A stretch of 20,750 nucleotides of DNA from a bacterium (GTDB lineage: Bacteria > Patescibacteriota > Minisyncoccia > UBA6257 > 2-01-FULL-56-20). The stretch covers positions 1 to 20,750 of the forward strand of contig JAKAGE010000007.1 of NCBI GenBank assembly GCA_021817655.1. The letters run 5' to 3'. Shown here in pieces: positions 1 through 7,565 of this stretch; position 1 is the first letter of the stretch; every line of letters begins with the position of its first letter. The notes beneath the pieces were generated by a model, which saw only the letters and a program-made list of their open reading frames with translations, did not search any database and was not told the origin of the DNA. Both the position numbers and the translations under genes were made by a program.

Positions 1-724
<724 letters not shown>

Positions 725-758
725 TCAAAAATGTTTGATGGTTGAATATTGGTATTCC

Positions 759-1049
759 CTATTCGATCACCGCGAGGATGTCGTCCTCGTCGCCGACCAG
801 ATATTTCTTCCCGTCGACCTCGAACTCGTCCGGCCCGTATTTCTTGAAAAGAACGGTGTCGCCGGCCTTCACCGCCATCGACTGAACTTCGCCCCTGTCG
901 TTCTTCTTGCCCGGCCCCACCGCAACGACCTTCGCCTTCACGGGCTTCTCTTTCTCGACCGTCTCCGGCAAGACGATGCCGCCCGCCGTCTTCTTCTCCT
1001 CCTCGACCGCCTCCAACAGCACGTGATCCGACAATGGTTTGATGTTCAT
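759..1049 (-). CDS. groES: Co-chaperonin GroES (10 kDa)
   Basis: Ring-shaped lid of the GroEL chamber. The product is 96 residues, the usual GroES length. It begins MNIKPLSDHVLLEAVEEEKK, followed by the mobile loop TAGGIVLPETVEKEKP (residues 21-36), whose G-I-V-L tripeptide area docks onto GroEL. Then come the AKVVAVGPG strand, the AGDTVLFKKYGPDEFEVDGKKYLVG core and the C-terminal DDILAVIE, all typical. It is the first gene of the groESL operon: a CIRCE operator lies 21 bp upstream of the start and a strong promoter just beyond. The start has no obvious Shine-Dalgarno sequence (the leader before the ATG is A/T-rich). Confidence 0.97.
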   Translation of the reverse strand: MNIKPLSDHVLLEAVEEEKKTAGGIVLPETVEKEKPVKAKVVAVGPGKKNDRGEVQSMAVKAGDTVLFKKYGPDEFEVDGKKYLVGDEDDILAVIE

Positions 1050-1070
1050 TGTTATTATTGAAAGTTCTTT

Positions 1071-1097
1071 TTAGCACTCACGACCTATGAATGCCAA
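1071..1097 (-). promoter_or_regulatory. CIRCE operator (HrcA binding site) of groESL
   Basis: On the plus strand, TTAGCACTC (1071-1079), a 9-nt spacer and GAATGCCAA (1089-1097) form the CIRCE inverted repeat. The first arm matches the consensus perfectly and the second matches 7 of 9 bases of GAGTGCTAA; the spacer has exactly the canonical length. The site covers the predicted transcription start, between promoter and groES, the position HrcA uses to block groESL transcription. HrcA itself is not in the window. Confidence 0.85.
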
Positions 1098-1102
1098 TAG
1101 GG

Positions 1103-1132
1103 ATTATAGGCTATCGAAAAATCTTTCGTCAA
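1103..1132 (-). promoter_or_regulatory. Sigma-70-type promoter of groESL
   Basis: Read on the minus strand: -35 TTGACG (1132-1127), an 18-bp spacer and a perfect -10 TATAAT (1108-1103). The predicted start near 1096 falls inside the CIRCE site, giving a leader of about 45 nt before groES. Confidence 0.75.
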
Positions 1133-1158
1133 GCGCCGCGGCGCTTCCGCGGAACCTG

Positions 1159-1230
1159 TGGATCCAACGGTGCTCGAACCCGCTTCTCCGCTTGTTAGTG
1201 GCGTTGTTTTACCATATAAACTATGGACCC
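1159..1230 (-). other. tRNA-like sequence (degenerate or highly divergent tRNA)
   Basis: 72 nt on the minus strand that fold partly as a tRNA. The 7-bp acceptor stem pairs GGGTCCA with TGGATCC (one G-T wobble), with A as discriminator base. Positions 8-9 are TA, the D-stem GTTT/AAAC pairs perfectly, and the D-loop ATATGGTA keeps A14, G18, G19 and A21. The T-loop is a canonical TTCGAGC. The anticodon arm is poor: only CGC/GCG pairs, position 33 is C instead of U, and the T-stem has a G-A mismatch where the invariant G53-C61 should be. No CCA is encoded. It may be a decayed tRNA gene, a tRNA mimic or an unusual tRNA; I would not assign an amino acid. Confidence 0.4.
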
Positions 1231-1282
1231 AGGATCCGCAGGCCTATCCACCATAACAAAAACACCATTAAAACGATTGAAA

Positions 1283-1317
1283 ACGAAAGACAGCCGCGAA
1301 ATGCGGCTGTCTTTCGT
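1283..1317 (-). terminator. Hairpin terminator downstream of the redox operon
   Basis: A perfect 15-bp stem (1283-1297 with 1303-1317) closes a 5-nt loop, about 83 bp after the stop of the thioredoxin-reductase-like gene. On the minus strand it is followed by a broken T-tract (TTTTCAATCGTTTT), weaker than ideal but oriented to end transcripts coming from the gene at 1401. It insulates that operon from the groESL promoter. A second short palindrome lies at 1381-1400, right behind the stop codon. Confidence 0.65.
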
Positions 1318-1400
1318 AACAAGCGGAGTAGGCCCATAGTTCATACAGGTCAACGCCCATAATGATGGTAATTCTTCGCCAAAGAAAGTCAACTTTCTTT

Positions 1401-2330
1401 TTAACTTTTTTTAATCTTGTCGTAGATGTTCAGCGTCGCCTTGATGGCGTCGCCGACCGAGATATTGTTCTGGTCGTACAGCACGTCGCTCACGTCCCCT
1501 GCCGCCCAGATGCCCGGGCAGGAGGTCTGCTGGGTCTTATGGTCGACGACAACATGCCCGTATTCGTCGAGCCGCACAAGGTCCTTCACGAAGTCCGAGT
1601 TCGGCGTGAGCCCGATCTCGATGAATACCCCGTCGAGAGCCAGGTCCTTTTCCTCGCCCGTTTTCACATTCTTATATTTGATGCCGTTCACGAACGGGGG
1701 CTGCCCGCCGCCGCGGATCTCCGTGACGACCGTGTTCCACATGACCTCGACGTTCGGATGGCTCTTCACTTTTTCCTGCGTCACGGGATCCCCGCGCAGA
1801 ACCTCCGAGCGCACCAGAAGATAGACCTTCGGCGCGTATTGCAGGACATCGAGAACGCCTTCGAGCGCGGAATTGCCGCCGCCCACGACCGCGACCGTCT
1901 TGCCGCCGAAAAGAGGCGCATCGCACGTGGTGCAGAACACCACGCCCTTGCCGTCGAACTCGTTCTCGCCCGGCACCCCGAGGCGCCGCCGCCGGGAGCC
2001 CGACGCGAGAAGGACGTACTTCGTCTCGAGCGTCTTTCCGCCCCGGGTCGCGACCACGAACGTGCCGTCATCGCGCTTTGTGACGCCGGTCACGAGTTCC
2101 CCTTCGATGATGTCGATCCCCGTCTGCGCGCGAAGATGGTCTTCGAGCGATTTTGCGAGATCGAACCCCGAGATCGATCTCGTGCCGATCCAGTTCTCGA
2201 TCCCGTTCGAGACGAGGGATTGCCCGCCGAACGAATCCGTAATGACGGCCGCGTTGATCTTCTTGCGCGCCGCATAGACGCCGGCGGCAACGCCGCCCGG
2301 CCCGCCGCCGATGATGATAAGGTCGTACAT
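1401..2330 (-). CDS. Thioredoxin reductase / AhpF-C-like FAD-dependent disulfide reductase
   Basis: A flavoprotein that passes electrons from NAD(P)H through FAD to an active-site disulfide and on to thioredoxin- or glutaredoxin-like partners. At 309 residues it has normal TrxB length. The FAD-binding GGGPGG is at residues 8-13, the redox pair is Cys133-Thr-Thr-Cys136, the nucleotide-binding VVGGGNSALE is at 148-157 and the second FAD motif, GIWAAGDVSDV, is at 273-283. The HRRxxxR signature that holds the 2'-phosphate of NADPH is absent: the segment reads LLVRSEVLRG (171-180). This region and the IGLTPNSDF segment look more like the C-terminal half of AhpF, which prefers NADH. It lies 11 bp behind the glutaredoxin-like gene, so the two are surely co-transcribed. 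AGAGGG precedes the start at close range. trxB is a reasonable label, but cofactor and partner are uncertain. Confidence 0.9.
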   Translation of the reverse strand: MYDLIIIGGGPGGVAAGVYAARKKINAAVITDSFGGQSLVSNGIENWIGTRSISGFDLAKSLEDHLRAQTGIDIIEGELVTGVTKRDDGTFVVATRGGKTLETKYVLLASGSRRRRLGVPGENEFDGKGVVFCTTCDAPLFGGKTVAVVGGGNSALEGVLDVLQYAPKVYLLVRSEVLRGDPVTQEKVKSHPNVEVMWNTVVTEIRGGGQPPFVNGIKYKNVKTGEEKDLALDGVFIEIGLTPNSDFVKDLVRLDEYGHVVVDHKTQQTSCPGIWAAGDVSDVLYDQNNISVGDAIKATLNIYDKIKKS

Positions 2331-2341
2331 GCCCTCTGTTC

Positions 2342-2590
2342 TTATGCCGCCTTTGCGCCGATCCCGAGCAGCTGCTCGAGCGTCCGCTGATCGAACCCGA
2401 TGACAATGCTGTTGTCGACGTCGATCACCGGCACGCCGAGCTGGTGGGATTTATTGACCATCTCCTCCCGCGCCGCAAGGTCCGTCGCGACGTTCTTCTC
2501 CTCATACGATACGTTGTTCTGGGCAAAGAATGCCTTTGCCATCTTGCAGTATACGCAGGTCGGCGTGGTGTAGATCGTTACTTTTGCCAT
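2342..2590 (-). CDS. Glutaredoxin / NrdH-like redoxin
   Basis: An 82-residue cytoplasmic dithiol carrier of the thioredoxin fold. It starts MAKVTIYTTPTCVYCKMAKA with redox centre Cys12-Val-Tyr-Cys15, has the cis-proline loop GVPV (Pro54) and the C-terminal GFDQRTLEQLL helix that stacks over the active site. Length and layout fit NrdH or small class-I glutaredoxins. Since the neighbouring flavoprotein is a disulfide reductase and no glutathione enzymes are visible, reduction directly by that enzyme is likely, as for NrdH; this is inference. The gene is 20 bp behind the small membrane protein and 11 bp ahead of the reductase gene. The upstream 20 bp are almost pure A/T without a Shine-Dalgarno sequence. 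Confidence 0.92.
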   Translation of the reverse strand: MAKVTIYTTPTCVYCKMAKAFFAQNNVSYEEKNVATDLAAREEMVNKSHQLGVPVIDVDNSIVIGFDQRTLEQLLGIGAKAA

Positions 2591-2610
2591 GGTTTTGTTT
2601 TTTATTTTTA

Positions 2611-2877
2611 TTATTTATAGTTTTTCGACGTTGTGTGTTGGTTTTGGCCATTGGCTCCCGTCCTTCGTTTGGACGGGGATTGCTCCCGCGCCTCGATCGG
2701 TTCCGGGACGGCAAACACGGATGATTCCCCGAAAAGCCCCCACGCGCCCACGATCGCAAGAGCGAGTCCCGCGAGGACATTGCACCATTTCGCGAGGGAG
2801 ATCGCCGAGAACCCGAGCACCCACGGGGAGATGATGAGTGCGAGCCCGCCGATGAACGCTGCCCATTTCATTGCCAT
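2611..2877 (-). CDS. Small SPW-repeat-type membrane protein
   Basis: 88 residues. Residues 5-23 (WAAFIGGLALIISPWVLGF) and 32-51 form two hydrophobic segments joined by a short loop. The S-P-W-V-L-G-F sequence is the hallmark of the SPW family of small membrane proteins of unknown function. The C-terminal 35 residues are polar and basic (EQSPSKRRTGANGQN) and probably cytoplasmic. An alternative start is Met3. An extended -10 box (TGG TATAAT) ends 6 nt before the ATG, so the first start is favoured. A perfect 7-bp hairpin (2657-2663 with 2671-2677) lies in the part encoding the tail. It is located between the DsbA-like and glutaredoxin genes; a link to their redox work is only suggested by position. 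Confidence 0.8.
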   Translation of the reverse strand: MAMKWAAFIGGLALIISPWVLGFSAISLAKWCNVLAGLALAIVGAWGLFGESSVFAVPEPIEAREQSPSKRRTGANGQNQHTTSKNYK

Positions 2878-2883
2878 AGTTCC

Positions 2884-2892
2884 ATTATACCA
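2884..2892 (-). promoter_or_regulatory. Extended -10 promoter, leaderless layout, before the SPW gene
   Basis: Minus-strand TGG followed by perfect TATAAT, then six bases (GGAACT) and the ATG at 2877. Transcription should start at or next to the A of the start codon. No -35 box fits at normal spacing. Confidence 0.55.
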
Positions 2893-2913
2893 GCCCTGTC
2901 AAGCGCCTGCGCC

Positions 2914-3753
2914 TTAGCCGGCAAGCGCGCTGTCGAGCGCCTGCTGGAACGCGGAATACGGCTGGGCGCCGACGATCTGCTGGCCGTTCACGAAGAACGT
3001 CGGGGTCGAATTGACGCCCGCCGCCGTGGCATTCGCCTTTTCCTGCGCCACGATCGAGGCATCGCTCGTGTTGTCGATGCAGGACGTGAACTGCGTCATG
3101 TTCAGCCCCACCTGCTGTGCGAGCTTCAGGAATTCCGCGCGGCTGAAGAACCCGTCATCCTCCTTGCCCCCGCCCGTAAAGTCCGCGTATTTCGCCGCAT
3201 ACAGCGCATTATGATACGGCCACAGCTTGTTCTGGTCCTCCGCACACTGCGCCGCGTTCGCCGCAGCGGTCGATTCGGGCCCGAGGAACGGGAAGTCCCG
3301 GAACACCATCCGCACTTTGCCGGTGTTCACATAGTTCTGGACGATCTGGGGCTCCGTCTGATCGAAGAACATGCCGCAGTACGGGCACTGATAATCGCCG
3401 TATTCGACGATCGTCACCGTGGCGTTCGGATTGCCGAGGATCGCATCGCGGGGGCCGAGCGTCATCACCGCAGTGTTCGCCGCGGGCGCGGGAGCCGCAG
3501 GGGCCGCCGCAGGATTCCCTGCCGCCTGAGGCGCATTGGCCGCCGTTCCGGCACCGGGCGCGGAACCGCCGTGATACAAGGCGGCGAATACGACCGCGCC
3601 GCCGATCACAACCGCCGCGACGAGGATGCTGATCGGCAGGAACAGGTCGCGCTTCGCCTTCTCCGGCTCCGCAGGAACGGAAACCTCGACCTCGCCCACA
3701 TCGATCTCGACGTCACGCGCTTCCTCTTCGCCCTGGTGATGTTTTTCGCTCAT
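2914..3753 (-). CDS. Membrane-anchored DsbA-like thiol:disulfide oxidoreductase
   Basis: Puts disulfide bonds into proteins outside the cytoplasmic membrane. 279 residues. A charged cytoplasmic N-terminus (1-36, very acidic) precedes one transmembrane anchor (about 37-60, LFLPISILVAAVVIGGAVVF). An Ala/Pro/Gly-rich linker (62-95) leads to a thioredoxin-fold domain of the DsbA/BdbD type. The active site is Cys123-Pro-Tyr-Cys126 within VEYGDYQCPYCGMF, and the cis-proline is Thr250-Pro251 in STPTFFVNG. Cys170 and Cys225 could form the second structural disulfide seen in BdbD-like proteins. I chose the start at 3753 (MSEKHH); an in-frame ATG at 3789 would add 12 residues. The frame stays open upstream through the neighbouring glycosyltransferase, but that part is only its antisense-free shadow. 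It is separated by 101 bp from the glycosyltransferase gene upstream. Confidence 0.92.
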   Translation of the reverse strand: MSEKHHQGEEEARDVEIDVGEVEVSVPAEPEKAKRDLFLPISILVAAVVIGGAVVFAALYHGGSAPGAGTAANAPQAAGNPAAAPAAPAPAANTAVMTLGPRDAILGNPNATVTIVEYGDYQCPYCGMFFDQTEPQIVQNYVNTGKVRMVFRDFPFLGPESTAAANAAQCAEDQNKLWPYHNALYAAKYADFTGGGKEDDGFFSRAEFLKLAQQVGLNMTQFTSCIDNTSDASIVAQEKANATAAGVNSTPTFFVNGQQIVGAQPYSAFQQALDSALAG

Positions 3754-3854
3754 GGCTTTTTTATGAATGGACCGTTGTTGTTCATTCATGATACCGCGCC
3801 GCGCGGCAAGGGACAAGCACGCCGTTATCCGCCCAAGATTCCTGCGCCCGGAGC

Positions 3855-4760
3855 TCACCAGCCGGCGAGCGCCCGCACCCCAAGGAAGAGCAGATATACG
3901 ATGCCCGCGACGACGGCGAGGAATGCGGCCGTTGCGACGGTCGCGATCACGCCCTCCCTGAACCGGTTCGCCGGCCGGTACACCGTCCCTTCCTTGCCGA
4001 ACCGCACCTCCTTCGATCCCCGCGTGAACGGACGGCGGAAGACCACCATCCAGACGTTGTTCATCGTATAGCGGAGCCCCATCGTGAATGCGCCCTCCTT
4101 CGCAAGCCGCCGTCCGGACGTCGGCATCGTGAGCGAGAACATGAACTTCACCGTTCCGACGCGGGAAAGGCGGACCGCATTGTCCGTATCGTCGCCGTAG
4201 AACTCGATCGCGACGTTCTGCCCGCCGATCCGCGCGAACGCGTCCCGCCGCACGGCATAGTTTCCGCCCTGGACGATCGTCGTCCGGCGGAAGAGCGCCC
4301 GTCCGATCCCGTAAACGACGAGCGCAATGAGATAGAACGTCCGCACGAACGCGCGGATCGCGAGCGGAAGATCGTAATAGATGAACGGTCCGCTCACGCA
4401 GACAAGCTTCGGGTCGCGCGCGAACTCGCGTTCGACGCGGGCGATCCAATCCGCCGGCATCTTCGTGTCGGCGTCGATGAACGCCACGATCGCCCCGCGC
4501 GCCGCCTCGAACCCCGTTTCGCGCGTCCGGTTCGCGCCGGGGCGGGGCTCTGCGAGCACCGCCATTGCGGGCCCGTCGCCGGACCGCCGGGCGGTCCGCT
4601 CCTCGGCGATCGCGCGGGTGCGGTCGGTCGAGTTATTGTCGACGACGATGATCTCGACGTCGTTCCGCCCCGCCGCGGCGCGGAGGGCCGCATCGAGGCA
4701 ATCGCCAAGATAGTTCTCTTCGTTGTACGCGGGGACGACAATGCTGAATGCGATCGGCAT
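3855..4760 (-). CDS. Family 2 glycosyltransferase with C-terminal membrane segment
   Basis: Inverting GT-A sugar transferase of 301 residues. It begins with the family signature FSIVVPAYNEENYLGDCLDA, and VDNNSTDRT (40-48) binds the nucleotide. The metal-binding DxD is Asp96-Ala-Asp98. The usual ED catalytic-base motif is represented by GDDTD (189-193). A hydrophobic stretch at 136-155 and a terminal transmembrane helix at about 271-297 place it on the cytoplasmic face of the membrane. It probably transfers a sugar to a lipid-linked acceptor; sugar and acceptor are unknown. It lies 30 bp behind a second GT2 gene, yet has its own extended -10 box directly at its start. Confidence 0.9.
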   Translation of the reverse strand: MPIAFSIVVPAYNEENYLGDCLDAALRAAAGRNDVEIIVVDNNSTDRTRAIAEERTARRSGDGPAMAVLAEPRPGANRTRETGFEAARGAIVAFIDADTKMPADWIARVEREFARDPKLVCVSGPFIYYDLPLAIRAFVRTFYLIALVVYGIGRALFRRTTIVQGGNYAVRRDAFARIGGQNVAIEFYGDDTDNAVRLSRVGTVKFMFSLTMPTSGRRLAKEGAFTMGLRYTMNNVWMVVFRRPFTRGSKEVRFGKEGTVYRPANRFREGVIATVATAAFLAVVAGIVYLLFLGVRALAGW

Positions 4761-4766
4761 GCCTTT

Positions 4767-4775
4767 ATTCTATCA
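4767..4775 (-). promoter_or_regulatory. Extended -10 promoter, leaderless layout, before the GT2 at 4760
   Basis: Minus-strand TGA + TAGAAT (5 of 6 to consensus), then six bases (AAAGGC) and the ATG at 4760. It would give an internal, leaderless transcript start inside the DedA-to-TrxB gene group. Confidence 0.5.
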
Positions 4776-4790
4776 CCATCACCACCCGGG

Positions 4791-5516
4791 TCACCGCACC
4801 GGCTCCCATGTGTCGGACGACCTTCCGAACATCCAATACGACACGCCGTTCACGATCCAGCGGAAGAACGTGCGCCATGCGCCGAGCTTGTGGAATCGGC
4901 GCCCTTCGTGATGCACCTCAAGCTCCCACGCGATGCGCGTCAGCCCGAATTTCCGCAATTTCCGGAACAGGTCCACATCCTCCGCGGTCTTCATGTGCTC
5001 GTTGAACCCGTCCGCCTTCCGGAACGCGTCCGCGCGGACCATGATGAACTTCCCCGACGCGATCCCGACGCCAAGGCATTTGTTCAGAAAGAAGAACCAG
5101 GCGTTCATCATGAAGGATACCGCCCGGTCGCTCCATGTCGCGACCGCGGGCGAAACATTGATGCGGACGGAGATGCCGACGACGCGGGGGTTCCCGGCGA
5201 ACCGCTCGAGCAGGCGGCCGAAAAAGGCGTCCGGATCCCCGATGTACGTGTCGGAATCGACGAACACGAAGAAGTCCCCCGCCGCCACCGCGACGCCGTC
5301 GTTCCGCGCCGGCGAGACGCCGCCCTTCTCGCCCTCCGGGATCTCCACCACCTTGTCCGCGCATGTGCGCGCGATCTCGAGCGTGCGATCGGTCCCTTTC
5401 TTGCCGGAAACGATCACTTCGTGGGGCACGCGGAGCGGCGCGAATTGCCGCACCGTTTTTTCAATGGTTTTCTCCTCGTTATACGTCGGGATGATGATGG
5501 AAAGAAAATGTTCCAT
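4791..5516 (-). CDS. Family 2 glycosyltransferase
   Basis: 241-residue GT-A enzyme. It starts MEHFLSIIIPTYNEEKTIEK; the donor site includes SGKKGTDRT (37-45), the metal site is Asp87-Ser-Asp89, and the catalytic pair is Glu179-Asp180 in MKTAEDVDLF. The stretch MMNAWFFFLNKCLGVGIASG (136-155) is hydrophobic and may touch the membrane. The C-terminus is short, without a clear transmembrane helix. It lies 18 bp behind the DedA-like gene and 30 bp ahead of the other GT2, with which it shares the N-terminal pattern only. Substrate unknown. The ATG is preceded by GC-rich sequence without a Shine-Dalgarno site, so translation may be coupled to the gene upstream. Confidence 0.9.
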   Translation of the reverse strand: MEHFLSIIIPTYNEEKTIEKTVRQFAPLRVPHEVIVSGKKGTDRTLEIARTCADKVVEIPEGEKGGVSPARNDGVAVAAGDFFVFVDSDTYIGDPDAFFGRLLERFAGNPRVVGISVRINVSPAVATWSDRAVSFMMNAWFFFLNKCLGVGIASGKFIMVRADAFRKADGFNEHMKTAEDVDLFRKLRKFGLTRIAWELEVHHEGRRFHKLGAWRTFFRWIVNGVSYWMFGRSSDTWEPVR

Positions 5517-5534
5517 GGCCGGAGCGGGGCGCGA

Positions 5535-6140
5535 TCAGAACTTGGGCGGGGCGCCGAACCGCTTCTTCATCGCCGCCCCGAATCCCCAGAGCGCGAACGC
5601 GCACACGATCACGATCCCCGTGATGAACCCCCACCGCAGGCCCCTGCCGACCATCTCGTACAGGTTGCCGAAGAAATAGCCGATGGCGAAGAGCACCCCT
5701 TCCCAGACGAATTCGCCGAAGAAGTTGATGGTGAGGTATTTCTTGAACGGCACCTTCGCCGCGCCTGCGGCGATGAGCGTTGCGATCGCGAATCCGAATC
5801 CCGTCGTCAGCTTGGAGATGAAAAGGATCTTCGTCTGATGCTCATGGAAGAATTCCTCCGCACGCTCCACATTCGCTTCGGTGACGTTGAACCACTTGCC
5901 GTATTTTTCGATGAGCGGCCGGCCGCCATGCCGCCCCACGAAGTACCACATGATGTCGCCCGTAAGGTCGCCGAAGAAAAGCACGATGAAGATCGGCCAG
6001 AAATCGAAGAATCCCTCATGGACGAGGAATCCGGAGATGACCATCACGATCGGTCCCTCGAAGATGCCGAGCGGATAGGCAATGGGATAGCGATAGGCGA
6101 TCAGCCACGCAAAAATGGACGCTGCCTGGGTGGTAAACAT
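5535..6140 (-). CDS. DedA/VTT family membrane protein
   Basis: Integral membrane protein of the DedA (VTT, SNARE-associated) family, 201 residues, a normal size. Family landmarks: the FEGPIVMVISGFL re-entrant segment with acidic Glu28; GDLTGDIMWYFVGRHGG (57-73); FISKLTTGFG (107-116), corresponding to the conserved F-x-R/K-x-x-P/T-G motif; and hydrophobic segments at about 7-27, 45-66, 112-127, 132-160 and 170-192. DedA proteins include the recently described undecaprenyl-phosphate recyclers. With two glycosyltransferases directly behind and the sugar-phosphate transferase divergent from it, carrier-lipid recycling is a plausible role here, by inference. A TATAAT box lies 11 bp before the ATG. 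Confidence 0.9.
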   Translation of the reverse strand: MFTTQAASIFAWLIAYRYPIAYPLGIFEGPIVMVISGFLVHEGFFDFWPIFIVLFFGDLTGDIMWYFVGRHGGRPLIEKYGKWFNVTEANVERAEEFFHEHQTKILFISKLTTGFGFAIATLIAAGAAKVPFKKYLTINFFGEFVWEGVLFAIGYFFGNLYEMVGRGLRWGFITGIVIVCAFALWGFGAAMKKRFGAPPKF

Positions 6141-6205
6141 GCAATGGATTCATTATACCGCAAATGCTTTCACAATTGGCGCAACCATGGTACAACAATG
6201 GAGTT
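6141..6205. promoter_or_regulatory. Divergent promoter region between DedA and sugar transferase genes
   Basis: 65 bp serve two outward genes. On the minus strand a perfect TATAAT (6157-6152) lies 11 bp before the DedA ATG, leaving a leader of only about 4 nt. On the plus strand TTCACA (6169-6174), a 16-bp spacer and TGG TACAAC (extended -10; hexamer 6191-6196) lie 9 bp before the ATG at 6206. GGAG at 6200-6203 is too close to the start to act as a normal ribosome binding site. Confidence 0.45.
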
Positions 6206-7546
6206 ATGGGCGCAGGAAACCGGCTCAAATCATTCCTCTTTTTCCTCGCGGATGCGGCAGCGCTGTATGCCGCCCTCTTCATCACGCTCATCCTCCGCTA
6301 CGGCGCGCATTGGTTCGAGGAGTTCGACGACGCCCACGCCTTCCCGTTCACCATCATCTTCATACTCTGGATCGCCGTGTTCTATATCGCGGGGCTCTAC
6401 GACCTCCGCCGCCTCCGCAACAGCTTCGACTTCCTGAAGACGCTCTTCCTCTCGAACAGCGTGAGCGCCGCCGTCGCGGTGCTGCTCTTCTACCTCATCC
6501 CCGCGTTCGGCATCGCGCCGAAGACGAACCTCGTCATCTTCATCATCATCTTCACCGTCATCGAGATCTTCTGGCGGCGCTTCCTCAACCGCGCGATGGC
6601 GTTCGGCGAGGCGCCGAACCGCGTGCTCTTCGTGGGCGATGGCGCGGCGGGCGACGAGGTCAAACGCACCGTCCGCGAGAACCCGCAGCTCGGGTACGAC
6701 ATCCGCGCGGAGATCGGCGAGAAAGCGGCGTATGCGGCGCCGGAGAAGATCGCGCAGGCCGCGGCGCAGGAGCGCGTCAACCTCATCGTCATTGCGAACG
6801 GGCTCAAGCAGGACCCCGCGCTCGTCGCCGTGCTGTACGACCTCTTCGGCCACGGCGTCCTCGTGACGGACATCGCGAGCTTTTACGAGCTCATCATGCG
6901 CCGGGTGCCGCTCACGGAGATCGAGCATTCGTGGTTCCTCGAGAACATCGGCAGCGAGATGCGGTTCTACGACCCGCTGAAGCGCGCGTTCGAGTTCCTT
7001 TCCGCGCTCGCGATCGGCATCATCCTCTCGCCGATCGAGCTTCTTATCGCCATCCTCGTCCGGCTCACGTCTCCCGGGCCCATCATCTACCGCCAGGTGC
7101 GCGTCGGCCAGCGGGGCAAGCCCTTCACGCTCTACAAGTTCCGGAGCATGCGGACGGACGCGGAAAAGGACGGCGCGCAATGGGCGGCCGGAAAGAACGA
7201 CGCGCGCACGACGCCCATCGGGCGCGTCCTCCGCGCGTCGCACCTTGACGAGCTCCCCCAGCTCTGGAACATCATCCGCGGCGACATCTCCTTCGTCGGT
7301 CCGCGCCCCGAACGCCCCGAATTCGTGGAACAGCTCCGCGCGCGCATCCCGTACTACGAAGCGCGCCTCTTCGTGAAGCCGGGCGTCACCGGCTGGGCGC
7401 AGATCAACCACCGCGCCGACCGCACCGACGAGGACGTCATCCAAAAGCTGCAGTACGACATCTACTACCTCAAGAACCGATCCCCCATCCTCGACTGGGC
7501 GATCGTCCTCAAGACGCTCAAATCGATCTTTGTGAATCCGGAATAG
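6206..7546 (+). CDS. Polyprenyl-phosphate sugar-1-phosphate transferase (WcaJ/WbaP type)
   Basis: First committed membrane step of glycan assembly: moves a sugar-1-phosphate from a nucleotide sugar to the carrier lipid. 446 residues. Four N-terminal transmembrane segments (about 8-31, 48-65, 80-102, 107-123) precede a Rossmann-like CoA_binding_3 region (138-250, VLFVGDGAAGDEV). A membrane-entering hydrophobic helix (262-288) leads to the catalytic bacterial-sugar-transferase domain. Visible motifs are KFRSM (311-315), the Asp348-Glu349 dyad in LDELPQLWN, GPRPERP (365-371) and KPGVTGWAQ (391-399). The start at 6206 is chosen because the earlier in-frame start at 6164 would add 14 residues overlapping the divergent promoter and unlike the family. 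The sugar (hexose or HexNAc) cannot be told by eye. Confidence 0.93.
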   Translation: MGAGNRLKSFLFFLADAAALYAALFITLILRYGAHWFEEFDDAHAFPFTIIFILWIAVFYIAGLYDLRRLRNSFDFLKTLFLSNSVSAAVAVLLFYLIPAFGIAPKTNLVIFIIIFTVIEIFWRRFLNRAMAFGEAPNRVLFVGDGAAGDEVKRTVRENPQLGYDIRAEIGEKAAYAAPEKIAQAAAQERVNLIVIANGLKQDPALVAVLYDLFGHGVLVTDIASFYELIMRRVPLTEIEHSWFLENIGSEMRFYDPLKRAFEFLSALAIGIILSPIELLIAILVRLTSPGPIIYRQVRVGQRGKPFTLYKFRSMRTDAEKDGAQWAAGKNDARTTPIGRVLRASHLDELPQLWNIIRGDISFVGPRPERPEFVEQLRARIPYYEARLFVKPGVTGWAQINHRADRTDEDVIQKLQYDIYYLKNRSPILDWAIVLKTLKSIFVNPE

Positions 7547-7565
7547 AGGCTGCGAGATTTTCACT

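Noticed and set aside
2657..2677. Perfect 7-bp hairpin in the SPW gene as a terminator
   Set aside because: It lies inside the coding sequence and no T-run follows directly on the minus strand; kept only as a note.
3754..4449. Open frame that would extend the DsbA-like protein upstream to 511 residues
   Set aside because: It runs through the glycosyltransferase gene on the same strand in another frame; the extension is Arg-rich without family character, whereas MSEKHH at 3753 gives a normal anchor-plus-domain protein.
6115..7248. Long plus-strand frame overlapping the sugar-phosphate transferase
   Set aside because: Composition is Arg/His/Pro-rich, typical of an out-of-frame reading of G/C-rich coding DNA; the 6206-7546 frame has all family motifs.
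6230..7564. 444-codon minus-strand open frame antisense to the sugar-phosphate transferase
   Set aside because: Glu/Asp/Arg-rich low-complexity translation without motifs, mirror of a G/C-rich gene.
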